A DNA stretch of 64,000 bases from DASPGQ01 sp035457705 (GCA_035457705.1 DATIBD010000114.1:1-64000), one strand, 5' to 3'; positions 17,685 to 27,325 are shown, counted from the stretch's first letter. Made by a program: numbers and translations. The notes: generated by a model from the sequence alone, not told the origin.

Positions 17685-19589
17685 ATGCTGAAGTATTTTC
17701 GCAATCGAAGGAGCATGGGTTGGCTGATCGGAGCGAGCCTGCTCGGGCTCGTCATCTTCGCGTTCATTCTGCTCTACATTCCCGACTTCATGTCCCCGGG
17801 GAGCCTCGCCGGAGCGACGGGCAATGTTGCCTGGGTCGACGGTACGCCAATTAGCGCTCAGGACTTCCAGACCAGCTACCGAGCCCAGGAGAATCGATAC
17901 CGCGAGCAGCTTGGCGCACAGTTCAACCCCGGGCTGATGCGCCAGCTCGGATTCGACAATCTCGTGGTGAGGGAGCTGCTCCAGAACAAGATGTTGCTCC
18001 TGGAGGCGGAGCGCCAGGGTCTCAGTGTGACCGATGAGGAAGTTCGGGATTTCATCGTCAAGTTGCCCACTTTCCAAACGGGTGGAAAGTTCATCGGTCG
18101 CGAGGCCTACCTCCGGCTCCTTTCCCAAAACGCGATGTCCGCCGCGGCGTTCGAGGCGCAGCTTCGGGACGATCTTCTGCGCCAGCGGCTGCAGAGCCTG
18201 GTGACCGACGGTGTCATCGTGGGCGAGGCGGCGCTGGAAGAAGAGTACCGGCGTCGCAACGAAAAGCTCCGTCTCGAGTACACGGTGGTGGCCAAGTCCG
18301 ATTTCGAAGCGTCGGTGGAAGTGTCGGATGACGAGGCTCGAAGCTACTACGAGTCCCACCGCGAGGAGTTCGCCCGACCCGTCCAGCGAAAGGTTCGTTT
18401 CATTACGTTCACCCCGCAGCTCTTCACCGCGGCGGTGACGGTCGGCGAGCGTGAGATCGAGAGGTACTACAACCAGAACCTGTTCAACTACGAGACCAAC
18501 GAGCAGGTCGGGGCCAGCCACATTCTGTTCCGAACCGGAGGGGACAAGAGCGACGAAGAGGTTCGGAAGGCGGCGGAGGCGGTGCTCGCACGAGCCCGAG
18601 AAGGTGCGGACTTTGCCGAGCTGGCGAAGGAGAATTCCGAAGACGATGCCTCGGCGGTACGGGGCGGCGATCTGGGCCTGTTCGGGCGCGGAGACATGGT
18701 GCCCGAGTTCGAGCAGGTCGCTTTCTCACTCGGCGAGGGGGAGATCAGCGACCTCGTTCGCACGAACTTCGGTTATCACATCATCAAAGTCACGAGAAAG
18801 CAGGAAGCGTTCACCCGGCCTCTGGAAACGGTCAAGGAGGAGATTCGCGGAACCTTGACCCAGGAAAAGGCCCGACAGCTCATGGAGGAAGCAATCGACA
18901 GCGCCGCGGCGAAGCTCCGAGCATCGGGGAGCATCGACGCGCTTTCCGCGGAGTACGAGCTGCTCGTCCCGCAGGAGACCCAGTTCTTCGGCCGAGAGGA
19001 CGTGCTGCCCCAGCTATCGAGCTCTCGCGACGCGGTCCGAATCGCTTTCGAGACGCCCGTGGCGGGCATCTCGCCCGCGATCCGCCTCGGTAACGGATAT
19101 GCTTTTCTCCAGGTGCTCGAGGAGCGCGAAGCCGGAATCCCCGACTTCGAGGAGGTTCAGGCCGCTGCGAAGAGCGCGGCAAGAGAACGACGCGTCATGG
19201 AGCTCGCGCGCTCACGGGCCGAAGAGGTGCGTTCGACTCTCGCTCGAGACGGTGCCGCCGACGGCGTGGAGCTCCACTCGACGGAAAGCTTTTTCCGCGG
19301 CAGCCAGCTTCCCGAAGCGGGGCGATCTGCTGCCGTAGCGGTCCGAGCCTTCGAGCTCGAGCCCGGCGCCTTTTCCGAGCCCCTTCCTGCGACCAACGGC
19401 TTTGTCATTCTCAAAGTCCTCGAGAAAACGGGATTCTCACCCGGGGAATTCGGCGCCCAGGTGGCGGACTTCAGAGAGCAGATCCTGAACGAGGAGCGAC
19501 TTCGCGTCTGGAACGCTTTCGTGTCCAGCCTCACGTCGCGCTACGAGGTCCAGATTGACTGGCAAACGATACGCGCGCTGACGGGATAA
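17685..19589 (+). CDS. PpiD/SurA-like membrane-anchored peptidyl-prolyl isomerase
   Basis: 634 residues. One N-terminal helix (MGWLIGASLLGLVIFAFILL) anchors it in the inner membrane. A SurA-N-like chaperone region follows (about 55-200), then a parvulin rotamase domain at about 275-370 with ASHILFRTGG, ADFAELAKENSED, GGDLGLFGRGDMVPEFE and FGYHIIKVT. A second, divergent C-terminal region follows. It should assist folding of outer-membrane proteins in the periplasm. ATG 17685 is preceded by GAGGT six bases away; the open frame upstream is antisense to the FecR-like gene and is not the start. The STAS gene follows after 18 bp. Confidence 0.9.
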   Translation: MLKYFRNRRSMGWLIGASLLGLVIFAFILLYIPDFMSPGSLAGATGNVAWVDGTPISAQDFQTSYRAQENRYREQLGAQFNPGLMRQLGFDNLVVRELLQNKMLLLEAERQGLSVTDEEVRDFIVKLPTFQTGGKFIGREAYLRLLSQNAMSAAAFEAQLRDDLLRQRLQSLVTDGVIVGEAALEEEYRRRNEKLRLEYTVVAKSDFEASVEVSDDEARSYYESHREEFARPVQRKVRFITFTPQLFTAAVTVGEREIERYYNQNLFNYETNEQVGASHILFRTGGDKSDEEVRKAAEAVLARAREGADFAELAKENSEDDASAVRGGDLGLFGRGDMVPEFEQVAFSLGEGEISDLVRTNFGYHIIKVTRKQEAFTRPLETVKEEIRGTLTQEKARQLMEEAIDSAAAKLRASGSIDALSAEYELLVPQETQFFGREDVLPQLSSSRDAVRIAFETPVAGISPAIRLGNGYAFLQVLEEREAGIPDFEEVQAAAKSAARERRVMELARSRAEEVRSTLARDGAADGVELHSTESFFRGSQLPEAGRSAAVAVRAFELEPGAFSEPLPATNGFVILKVLEKTGFSPGEFGAQVADFREQILNEERLRVWNAFVSSLTSRYEVQIDWQTIRALTG

Positions 19590-19607
19590 GAAAGGAGCTG
19601 CCCCACG

Positions 19608-19949
19608 ATGAAGCTCGACCTGCGCGAGAAAGAAGGAATCTCGATCCTCGTCCTCGGCGGACAGCTCACCGGTGGAGGGGGGGACGAGCAGTTTCGTGAA
19701 GCCATCGATACCCTGCTGGCCTCGGGGCGAAATCGCATCCTGGTCGACTTTACCGACGTCGCTTTCATGGACAGCGCCGGGATGGGCGAGCTGGTCTCGG
19801 GACATCGTACCGTGCAGCGGTTCGGTGGGAACTTGAAGATCCTCAATCCCACCAAACGGGTGCACAACTCGCTGACGATGGCGAAACTACTGCCGATCTT
19901 CGAGATCTTCGACGATGAGGACGCCGCGGTAAAAAGCTTCCACAGTTGA
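19608..19949 (+). CDS. STAS-domain anti-sigma factor antagonist
   Basis: 113 residues, one STAS domain. FTDVAFMDSAGMGELVSGH contains the serine that RsbW-type kinases phosphorylate. Related proteins release sigma or other effectors from an RsbW-like partner when unphosphorylated. The RsbW-like kinase at 1938-2375 is the only candidate partner seen here, 17 kb away. AAGGAG lies ten bases before ATG 19608. It follows the PpiD-like gene closely, so they may share a transcript. Confidence 0.9.
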   Translation: MKLDLREKEGISILVLGGQLTGGGGDEQFREAIDTLLASGRNRILVDFTDVAFMDSAGMGELVSGHRTVQRFGGNLKILNPTKRVHNSLTMAKLLPIFEIFDDEDAAVKSFHS

Positions 19950-19955
19950 GCGATA

Positions 19956-20640
19956 TCAGTTCGCGCTCGATTGAAGCCCGTCGACGAAACGGCGCCGCCA
20001 CTGGTGAATGTCGTTTCCCCAAATCACCTTCATCATCGAAGCCCACCGTCTTTTGCGCTCTTCGAGCGCCATCGAGATCGCCCGATGCATCCCTTCTGCC
20101 AACCGCGAGCTCGGACAAGAGAAGCACGCCAGGTGAGTCCGGATCCTGCGCAGCGACGAACTCCTTGGCCACGAGGTTCATGCCGTCGCGAAGCGGGGTC
20201 ACGAAACCCACTTCGGCGACGGAAGGGAAGCCGACGATGGCCGTCCGAGCGTAGCCTTTGTTCAGGTATCGAATCGGGACCCAATCGTACTCGGCGAATC
20301 CTCCGTTGATCTCTCCCGCAACGGCGTTGAGCTCCCGCCGCATGCCTTTGTACTCGGGCACATCGCCGCGCGAGGGCGGAGCCACCTGCATGAAGATGAC
20401 GGCCTGGCGGAGCTCGGGGTAGTTGACCAGCAATCTTTCGAAGGCTCGGAAACGCTCCGTGAGGCCTTTGCTGTAATCGAGGCGATCAACCCCGATGATC
20501 AAACGCCGCCCGCGGAGACTCTCGACGAGGCGGCGTCCCGGGATCGAGGAGTGCCCCTTGCGAGCGCGCGAGGCGACGTCATCGACATCGATGCTGATGG
20601 GAAAAACGTTCGCACGCGTTGGTCTCTCGTCGATCAGCAC
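19956..20640 (-). pseudogene. otsA: Decayed trehalose-6-phosphate synthase (GT20, OtsA)
   Basis: The minus strand encodes clear GT20 signatures: FPISIDVDDVASRARKG, IIGVDRLDYSKGLTERFRAF, FMQVAPPSRGDVPEYKGMRR and VTPLRDGMNLVAKEFVAAQD. The frame then breaks after GVLLLSELAV. A C-terminal OtsA tail (HRAISMALEERKRRWASMM, then IWGNDIHQWRRRFVDGL) resumes in another frame and stops at 19956-19958. About 25 residues between the two parts are gone, and the N-terminal domain with the glucose-6-phosphate site is missing. The intact enzyme would join UDP-glucose and glucose-6-phosphate. It abuts a decayed GH15 gene on the same strand, a pairing that is common when both are intact. Confidence 0.85.
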
Positions 20641-21419
20641 GGAGGTCTTCTGAACCCTCGAGTCGTGGATCGAACGGGCTCTCCCTCGAAACTCCCGGTG
20701 AAGCTCCCGAGCTCTTCGTTCCAGGCCCGCGCGTAGATGGACTCATGGAGCCGCCGAGCCTGCCGGCTCCAATAGAGCGCGCGCGTCGCAAGCCCGAGCC
20801 TGCCAGCGATCTTTGCCAGCCGGTCACAGGCCGCCCAGCTACATCACCGCGGAGTGGGTGTGAGCCTTGCCTTCTCCTCGAAGCTCCCACGGGCCCGCGT
20901 CAGGCTCGCTGAATACGTCCACGGCGAGCTGTCCGAGATGCTCGAGACGATGGAAGAGCGCTTCGTCGCCGGGCGTCGCCAGCCGGCGATCGAAGAACAA
21001 GTGTGTCGCGGCGAGCACCGCCGAGCCCTAGGCGTCGTTCTAAACCTGGAAGTGGGCTTGATTGCCGAACCAAACCGGCCCCATGCCCAGATATCCAGGA
21101 AGCTCCTTCACGATTCGCTCCGACAGCGTCCCGCGACCGTTGATTCCGCTGGAGCCGTCCGTCTTCACTATTCGCGGCGACGTTGACGATGAATCGAAGA
21201 TACCGCTCCATCGTCTGCGTCGTCCCCTGACGGTTGAGCGCCCCGAAACTCGACCTCGTAGAACCCGTCGTTGGGCTCGCCCTCCCCGTCCTTGAGGAGG
21301 CTATCGAACACCGGTTCGCTGTCGAACCTCGGGAGGCACGCCCAGACGATTCGCGCTCGACCGTCGAGGAAGGCGCTCGATCTCGAGTTGCCGATTAGCG
21401 CTAGTTGGAGATCGCTCAT
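20641..21419 (-). pseudogene. Decayed GH15 glucoamylase-like gene
   Basis: ATG 21419 opens a good GH15 N terminus (MSDLQLALIGNSRSSAFLDG, then RIVWACLPRFDSEPVFDSLL). The frame fails within about 60 residues. Later pieces appear in other frames: TTQTMERYLRFIVNVAANSE, ELPGYLGMGPVWFGNQ, GSAVLAATHLFFDRRL, EPDAGPWELRGEGKAHTHSA (with in-frame stops nearby) and SIYARAWNEELGSFTGSFEG. A central stretch that would hold catalytic residues is missing. The start overlaps the upstream stop as ATGA, so the gene was once translationally coupled. Active relatives hydrolyse terminal alpha-glucosyl bonds. The boundary with the otsA relic is approximate. Confidence 0.8.
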
Positions 21420-21910
21420 CTCTTCTTCATGGGAACGAGCGCGGCGAGCCCGCGTGCCTCGAACTCCTCGATAACGTCTCCCTGTTCTTCCGTCGTCGCG
21501 TGGACGACGAGGTTTTGGGTTCGCTCCGGATCCTCGTCGACAGCCGGATCGGAGCACGGTGACCTCAGCGAGATGGTGAGGGGGTGGGTTCGCGTCGTCT
21601 CGGAACGGTCGTCAACCGCCCAGACATAGTACTCGACTGCACGGACCACGCTTTTGGCAACGGGGAGGGTCGCGCAGAACTGGATTCCATCGAAGAGCAT
21701 CCGCGTCCAATAAAACGCCTCGCGACCCGCCGCCCGGAAGTACACCCGCGTGCGTTCGATCTCTCCGTCGTCGAGAACGTAAGCGCAGATCCGCAGGTTC
21801 TTTCCTGCCAGGGAGCAATCGATGGGCTCATGGTCGATGATGGGTGCTTCGGTCGACGCCAGGAAGGCACCAGTGAGGAACGCAAAGGCAAGGTGGCTCG
21901 TCACCGGCAT
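21416..21910 (-). CDS. Secreted protein of unknown function, 164 residues
   Basis: Begins at ATG 21910 with a signal peptide (MPVTSHLAFAFLTGAFLAST). The rest looks like an immunoglobulin-like beta sandwich: IIDHEPIDCSLAGKNLRICA, TRVYFRAAGREAFYWTRMLF, VVRAVEYYVWAVDDRSETTR. Similar secreted beta-sandwich proteins of unknown function occur in Acidobacteriota; that is recollection, not a search. Two cysteines could form a disulfide. It diverges from lpxD and its stop overlaps the GH15 relic start, so it once headed that operon and may be its last functional gene. Confidence 0.7.
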   Translation of the reverse strand: MPVTSHLAFAFLTGAFLASTEAPIIDHEPIDCSLAGKNLRICAYVLDDGEIERTRVYFRAAGREAFYWTRMLFDGIQFCATLPVAKSVVRAVEYYVWAVDDRSETTRTHPLTISLRSPCSDPAVDEDPERTQNLVVHATTEEQGDVIEEFEARGLAALVPMKKR

Positions 21911-21985
21911 GAAATCATCTTCGATTCTCCCACGGAAGTACTTGGAACACCAATCGTTTGTAGCTATCCTTACCACGGGATCCAG

Positions 21986-23023
21986 GTGAGCAAGAACGCG
22001 TCCTTTCGCCTCGATGTGCTTTGTGAGCGGCTTCGCGGAGAGCTGGCCGGGGATGGCACGATCGAGATCACGGGGCTCAGCTCCCTGGCGGATGCCGGTC
22101 CCGGAGATTTGAGTTGGTTCGCCGACCCTCGTTACCGCAAGGAGCTCGCGAACACGAAGGCCTCGGCGATCGTAACCAGGGAGCGACTCCCCCACCAGCC
22201 GATCGCGCAGGTGCTGGTGAAGGACCCCCTGCTCGCGCTCATCGATCTCGTTGACCTGTTTCATCCACCAACGAGCTTCGAGTCAGGTGTGCACGCGCTC
22301 GCTGCGGTCTACCCTTCGGCCCGACTCGGGGAAGGCGTGAGTGTGGGTCCGTTCGCCGTTATCGATGAGAACGTCACCATCGGAGCGCGCACGGTCGTGC
22401 ACCCTGGTGCCTACCTGGGTCCGTCGGTGAGCGTGGGAGAGGACTCGCTCATCTGGACCAACGCCGTCATTCGCAACGGCTGCCGGCTGGGCAATCGCGT
22501 AATCATCCATCCCGGTGCGGTCATCGGAGCGGACGGATTCGGCTTCGCTCGGCGTGACGGCAAGTTCTACAGGATTCGTCACGTGGGAATCGTCATCATC
22601 GAGGACGATGTGGAGATCGGTGCGAATGCCACGATCGACAGGGCAACCCTGGGACAAACGCGCATCGAGCGAGGCGTCAAGATCGACAACCTCGTCCACA
22701 TCGCGCACAACGTCCACATCGGCGAGGATTCGGCGATGGCGGCGCAGGTCGGCATTTCCGGAAGCACGGTGGTTGGCAAGAGAGTTCTCATGGGAGGTCA
22801 GAGCGGCCTCGTCGACCACCTGACGATCGGCGAAGACGCGGTTCTTATCGCTCAATCCGGAGTCATTGGCGACGTTCCCGCAGGTGCCACCGTGTCGGGC
22901 TATCCGGCCCGAAGCCACCGGGAGGTTCTCAAGTCTACGGCGGAGCTTCGCGGACTCGAGAAACTGCGCAAGCGGATCCGCGAGCTCGAGAAGGAGATAC
23001 GCGAGCTGAGGCAAGGCCGGTGA
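21986..23023 (+). CDS. lpxD: UDP-3-O-acylglucosamine N-acyltransferase
   Basis: Third step of lipid A synthesis: adds the N-linked acyl chain from acyl-ACP. About 345 residues. The N-terminal uridine-binding domain contains SSLADAGPGDLSWFADPRYR. The left-handed beta helix has many hexapeptide repeats (IGARTVVHPGAYLGPSVSVG, VIIHPGAVIGADGFGF). The catalytic His region is IDNLVHIAHNVHIGE. A C-terminal helix is rich in Lys, Arg and Glu. GTG 21986 is chosen from homologous length; the frame extends upstream antisense to the secreted-protein gene. Its stop overlaps the moeA start as GTGA. Confidence 0.95.
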   Translation: MSKNASFRLDVLCERLRGELAGDGTIEITGLSSLADAGPGDLSWFADPRYRKELANTKASAIVTRERLPHQPIAQVLVKDPLLALIDLVDLFHPPTSFESGVHALAAVYPSARLGEGVSVGPFAVIDENVTIGARTVVHPGAYLGPSVSVGEDSLIWTNAVIRNGCRLGNRVIIHPGAVIGADGFGFARRDGKFYRIRHVGIVIIEDDVEIGANATIDRATLGQTRIERGVKIDNLVHIAHNVHIGEDSAMAAQVGISGSTVVGKRVLMGGQSGLVDHLTIGEDAVLIAQSGVIGDVPAGATVSGYPARSHREVLKSTAELRGLEKLRKRIRELEKEIRELRQGR

Positions 23024-24258
23024 TTCCCGTCGAGCAAGCCCTTCGGATCGTTCTCGATCGGGCCAAGCCACTTTCCACCGAAGAGATCGACTTCAGCGGG
23101 GCCACCGGACGCCTTCTCCGCGAGGACGTCGTCTCCGACGTCGATATGCCTCCGTTCCCGCGTTCCGCCGTCGATGGCTATGCGGTTCGGGCACAAGACG
23201 TCCGGCAGATCCCCGCTCGGCTCGACGTCGTCGGAACCATACCCGCCGGCACCTTCCCGACGTTTCGCGTCGAAGCGGGTCAAGCGGCTTCGATCATGAC
23301 CGGTGCCCCCGTACCGGAAGGCGCTGACGCCGTGCAGATGGTCGAGCACTGCCGCGTCGACCGAGACCGCGTCGAGGTGCTGACGCAGGTCGACGAAGGC
23401 CAGAACGTCGCCCCTTTGGGAAGCGAAGTTCGGCTAGGAGACGTCGTTCTCAAGGAAGGGACAAGGCTCGACCCCGCGGCGATCGCCGTCGCGGCGACGG
23501 TCGGGAAGACGACTCTCGTCGTCGGTCGCAAACCCCGGGTCGCGGTGGCAGCCACGGGCAACGAGCTCGTCCATCCATCACAGAAACCCGCGCCGGGACA
23601 GATTCGAAACAGCAACGGGTTTTCTCTGCTGGCCCAGTGCGCGGCCACGGGCATCGAGGCGACCTACCTCGGTGTTGCGCTCGACACCGAATCGTCGCTC
23701 GATGAGGTCATCACCAAGGGTCTCGACGCCGACGTTCTGATGCTTTCCGGTGGAGTCTCGATGGGGCGCTTCGATCTCGTAGAGGACGTGCTCGCTCGAC
23801 ATCGCGTACGCGTCCACGTGGACGCGGTGGCGCTCAAACCGGGAAAGCCCCTCGTTTTTGGAACCACTGATAAGGGGAAGCTGGTTTTCGGACTTCCTGG
23901 AAACCCGGTATCCACCATGGTGACGTTCGAGCTCTTCGTCCGACCGGCCTTGGCACGGCTCGAGGGAGCGGAGAACCCAGTGCGCCCGCTGTATCGGGCA
24001 AAACTTCTGACCGAGCTTTTGAACCGCGGAAATCGACGGGCATATCTCCCCGGGTGGATCTCGGTCGACGACGAGGGGCAGAGCATCGCGCGACCGATCC
24101 CGACGCGGGGCTCGGGCGACATCGTCGCTTTCTCGAAGTCGAACGCGCTTCTAATCGTGCCCGAGGACCGGGAAAGACTCGAAGCGGGAGAGCCGGTGCG
24201 TTATTACGCTCTCGACAGTTCCCTGCTCAAAGAGGACCGATGGCGAAACGGCGGTTGA
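23020..24258 (+). CDS. moeA: Molybdopterin molybdenumtransferase MoeA
   Basis: Inserts molybdate into adenylylated molybdopterin. 412 residues. MPPFPRSAVDGYAVRA is the N-terminal signature, followed by GAPVPEGADAVQMVEH, VAATGNELV, VLMLSGGVSMGRFDLV (domain III), and FGLPGNPVSTMVTFELFVRP. The C-terminal domain IV is present. Translation starts at GTG 23020, overlapping the lpxD stop. It shares 19 bp with moaC, so the two cofactor genes are coupled. No molybdoenzyme gene is in the window. Confidence 0.95.
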   Translation: MIPVEQALRIVLDRAKPLSTEEIDFSGATGRLLREDVVSDVDMPPFPRSAVDGYAVRAQDVRQIPARLDVVGTIPAGTFPTFRVEAGQAASIMTGAPVPEGADAVQMVEHCRVDRDRVEVLTQVDEGQNVAPLGSEVRLGDVVLKEGTRLDPAAIAVAATVGKTTLVVGRKPRVAVAATGNELVHPSQKPAPGQIRNSNGFSLLAQCAATGIEATYLGVALDTESSLDEVITKGLDADVLMLSGGVSMGRFDLVEDVLARHRVRVHVDAVALKPGKPLVFGTTDKGKLVFGLPGNPVSTMVTFELFVRPALARLEGAENPVRPLYRAKLLTELLNRGNRRAYLPGWISVDDEGQSIARPIPTRGSGDIVAFSKSNALLIVPEDRERLEAGEPVRYYALDSSLLKEDRWRNGG

Positions 24259-24719
24259 GCCACGTCAAGGAGAGCGGCGCTCCCCAGATGGTGGACGTTT
24301 CCCGCAAGCCGTCTACGGACCGCGAGGCCGTGGCAGCCGGACGGATACGCATATCCGAGGAGGCGATGCGCGTCGTGCGGACCGGAGGCACTGCCAAGGG
24401 GAATGTCGTCGAGACGGCTCGCCTCGCCGGGATCTTGGCGGCGAAGCGGACGGCGAGCTTGATTCCTCTCTGCCACCCCCTGTCTCTCGATCACATCGAT
24501 GTCGCGATCGAAGAGTCCCCCGGCGGCCTGACGATCGAAGCACGCGTTCGTTCTCGCGGCCGCACAGGGGTCGAGATGGAGGCGCTCACCGCCGTGTCGG
24601 TCGCGGCCCTGACCGTTTACGACATGGTGAAAGCCGTGGACAAGGCGATGGTCATCGACGACATTCGCCTCCTCAGAAAAGAAGGCGGTCGCTCCGGCCG
24701 CTATTTACGCAAGGAGTAG
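24240..24719 (+). CDS. moaC: Cyclic pyranopterin monophosphate synthase MoaC
   Basis: Converts the MoaA product into cyclic pyranopterin monophosphate in molybdenum cofactor synthesis. 159 residues. Diagnostic segments: GAPQMVDVSRKPSTDREAVA, TAKGNVVETARLAGILAAK, LIPLCHPLSLDHIDV, GVEMEALTAVSVAALTVYDM, VKAVDKAMVIDDIRLLRKEG. Active-site Asp and Lys lie in the last segment. Start is ATG 24240, inside the end of moeA. It is the last gene of the lpxD-moeA-moaC run. Confidence 0.96.
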   Translation: MAKRRLSHVKESGAPQMVDVSRKPSTDREAVAAGRIRISEEAMRVVRTGGTAKGNVVETARLAGILAAKRTASLIPLCHPLSLDHIDVAIEESPGGLTIEARVRSRGRTGVEMEALTAVSVAALTVYDMVKAVDKAMVIDDIRLLRKEGGRSGRYLRKE

Positions 24720-24830
24720 TCATGCGTCGCAGCAAGGTCGATCGACCACGCGCCTGCCACGGCTTTAAGCAGAGAAGGCTGATGTCAAACTACGTATCAG
24801 CCTGCCGAGCGGTGGCTATGACATCTGCCG

Positions 24831-24905
24831 CGAGATCGGCGCGCAGCGCCGCAAAGGCCGAGCCGTGGCGGTACGATCGACTGCGGGTCCCGCCACGGCA
24901 TTGAG
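24831..24905 (+). repeat. Hairpin repeat, copy A, just upstream of a start codon
   Basis: The element begins CGAGATCGGCGCGC and ends with a 9-bp perfect stem, GCCGTGGCG (24862-24870) with CGCCACGGC (24891-24899), followed by ATTGAG. The same order of blocks is at 30604-30683 (copy B), with compensating changes in the stem and the same GCATTGAG ending. Both copies end 5-7 bases before an ATG. The flank 24720-24830 has no supported gene; a 60-codon frame through it is probably chance. Confidence 0.7.
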
Positions 24906-24910
24906 AGAAG

Positions 24911-27325
24911 ATGAAAAAGCTTCCCAAGAGACCCGGCGGGCCCACCCGAACCCGCCCGGGTCGGGCTGCCACAAATAAGCCTGCCCGCCCGCCGGCGAGA
25001 CCCGCAGGACGACAACCGAGCGCGGTTCGCCGCCCCGTTTCTCCTTGGATCAAGATCTTCGCTCTGGGTGTCCTGCTGCTCGCGACTCTCGCCATCGCCA
25101 GCGGCGGGTGCGTCTACCTTCTCGCCCGACGCTCGCTGCCTCTGATCGACGGAAGCGCCCAGCTCTCGAGCCTCACGGCGCCCGTCGAGGTCTTGCGGGA
25201 TTCAAACCGTGTGCCTCACATTTTCGGAGCGGATGTCCGCGACTTGATCCGCGCCATGGGGTTCGTTCACGCACAGGATCGCTTCTTTCAGATGGAGATG
25301 GCCCGCCGCACTGCCTCGGGCACGCTCGCCGAGATCTTTGGCGAGGAGGCGATCGAGCCCGACCGTCAGGCACGTCTCTTCGGTCTGGCCGCCGCCGCCG
25401 GGGCCGAGCTCGAGCGCATGGCGCCCGAAGCCCGCGAGGTTCTGGAGGCCTACGCGTCGGGGGTCAATGCTTACCTGGAGGCCCACGGGGACAAGCTTCC
25501 ACCCGAGCTCTCGTTTTTGCGGCTCCGCCCCTCCCCGTGGCAGCCACAGGACAGTCTCGCGGTCGGACGGATTCTCTCCGACCGACTCTCGGAGAACGGG
25601 ACCGTGGAGCTTCTCCGAAGCCGTCTCGCCGACGCGGTCGGAATCGAAACGGCCTATCGCCTCACCGGGCTCGAGCCGCCGGTCGGCAATTGGGCGCAGT
25701 CTTGGCCCCGAGGCATACGCACTTCGAGGAGGTCCTCGCACACGGGTGCGAGCAACGCCTGGGTGGTCTCGGGACGACGCTCTCGATCCGGTCGGCCTCT
25801 TCTCGCATCCGACCCCCATCTCGACCTCGCCATGCCGTCGGTCTGGTATCAGATTCATCTTTCAGGCGGCGGCCTCGAGGTCGCCGGCGCCAGCCTTCCG
25901 GGACTGCCGTTCGTCATCATCGGTCGCAACTCGAGAATCGCGTGGGGCGCCACGGCTCTTTACGCCGACGTGCAGGACGTTTACATCGAGCCTCCCGACA
26001 CCGCTGTCGACGTGATCAGCGAGACCATCCAGGTCAAGGACCGTGCTGCCGTGATCGAAGAGGTGCGGGTGTCCCGCCACGGCGTAGTGGTGGGCGAGAC
26101 CGCCGACGGGCGTCTACTGGCGCAGCGATGGGACAGTTTCTGGAGCGGCGATCACGTACAGGCGTTGCTGCGATTGAACCGAGCCGGCTCCTGGGAAGCG
26201 TTCACCGACGCCCTCCGAACGTGGTCCAGTCCGTCCATTTCCTTCATCTACGCGGACGTCGAAGGAAACATCGGCTTTTTTCCTGCCGGCGAGATACCGG
26301 TGCGCACGGCTCACGACGGCACGCTACCCGTGGATGGCGAATCGGAGGAGTTCGAGTGGAAGGGAGTCGTCCCCCACGAGTTGAAGCCGATGGTCTTCAA
26401 CCCGCCAGAGGGCTTCATCGTGAGCGCCAACCACTCGATGTTGCCACCCGAGACAGCCTATCCCCTGGGGGCCGATACTCTGTCCGCGTTTCGCACCATC
26501 CGCATCCGCGATTTACTCGAAGCGATTCCGGAGCTCTCCCTCGACGACTTCGAGCGCCTACAGAACGACCGTTACGACGGCTCGACGGAAGCCATCCTGC
26601 GCCGAGCGGTCGCCGTGGCTCCATCCGATCCGACGACGTCGCTTGCCGTCGACCGGCTTCGCGGCTGGAGCGGACGGATGGCCGAGGGTTCTGCTCCTGC
26701 AATCTATTGGGCGCTGTACGATCGTCTGCTCCGGAACACCTTCGCCGACGAGCTCGGGGATGAGCTGTTCGAAAGCTACCTCGACTTCCTCGAGCCGGGC
26801 CGACCGGGCGGACTCCACGCGATCGTCGACGACGAGGGCTCACCATTCTGGGACGACCGGTCGACGGCAGAAACCGAGGACCGTCACGCGATCTTTTCGA
26901 AGAGCCTCGGCGAGGCGGTCGAACTGTTGACCGATCTAATGGGCAACGACGTCGACGGCTGGGACTGGCGGACCCTTCATGGAGTGGTGTTCCGGCACCC
27001 GCTCGCGAGAGTTCGACCGATGGGCTACTTCCTGAACCGCGGTCCGATTCCCTTCGGCGGCTCGACCTCGACGATCGCCAACGCGGTCGTGTCCCTCCGC
27101 CATCGGTTCGACGTGTCGAATGGCACGTCGTTCCGCTTCGTCACCGACCTTGCTGCCCCCGATCGTTCACGCTCCGTCGTACCCACGGGGGCTTCCGGTC
27201 ACCCCTTGAGCTCAAGCTACTTCGACCAGAACGCAGCCTGGCTGTCGGGGCAAAACCTTCCTCTCGCGTTCTCGCGCGGTACGATCGAGAGTACCGCCAG
27301 CGGCAAGCTCTTCCTGAGTCCCTAG
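24911..27325 (+). CDS. Penicillin acylase family Ntn-hydrolase
   Basis: 804 residues. A basic proline-rich N terminus (residues 1-45) precedes one hydrophobic segment (WIKIFALGVLLLATLAIASG), so it is anchored or exported. The A-chain region holds VEVLRDSNRVPHIFGAD and AMGFVHAQDRFFQMEMARR. The autocatalytic cleavage site and nucleophile are in HTGASNAWVVSGRRSRSG, with Ser as the first residue of the B chain. GRPLLASDPHLDLAMPSVWY and GLPFVIIGRNSRIAWG follow as in the family. Substrates in this family include beta-lactams, acyl-homoserine lactones and other amides; which applies is not visible. Copy A of the hairpin repeat lies at its 5' end. Confidence 0.92.
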   Translation: MKKLPKRPGGPTRTRPGRAATNKPARPPARPAGRQPSAVRRPVSPWIKIFALGVLLLATLAIASGGCVYLLARRSLPLIDGSAQLSSLTAPVEVLRDSNRVPHIFGADVRDLIRAMGFVHAQDRFFQMEMARRTASGTLAEIFGEEAIEPDRQARLFGLAAAAGAELERMAPEAREVLEAYASGVNAYLEAHGDKLPPELSFLRLRPSPWQPQDSLAVGRILSDRLSENGTVELLRSRLADAVGIETAYRLTGLEPPVGNWAQSWPRGIRTSRRSSHTGASNAWVVSGRRSRSGRPLLASDPHLDLAMPSVWYQIHLSGGGLEVAGASLPGLPFVIIGRNSRIAWGATALYADVQDVYIEPPDTAVDVISETIQVKDRAAVIEEVRVSRHGVVVGETADGRLLAQRWDSFWSGDHVQALLRLNRAGSWEAFTDALRTWSSPSISFIYADVEGNIGFFPAGEIPVRTAHDGTLPVDGESEEFEWKGVVPHELKPMVFNPPEGFIVSANHSMLPPETAYPLGADTLSAFRTIRIRDLLEAIPELSLDDFERLQNDRYDGSTEAILRRAVAVAPSDPTTSLAVDRLRGWSGRMAEGSAPAIYWALYDRLLRNTFADELGDELFESYLDFLEPGRPGGLHAIVDDEGSPFWDDRSTAETEDRHAIFSKSLGEAVELLTDLMGNDVDGWDWRTLHGVVFRHPLARVRPMGYFLNRGPIPFGGSTSTIANAVVSLRHRFDVSNGTSFRFVTDLAAPDRSRSVVPTGASGHPLSSSYFDQNAAWLSGQNLPLAFSRGTIESTASGKLFLSP

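Noticed and set aside
24722..24904. 60-codon plus-strand frame between moaC and the penicillin acylase gene
   Set aside because: It runs through the hairpin repeat, is rich in Arg and Ala, and lacks motifs or a ribosome-binding site.
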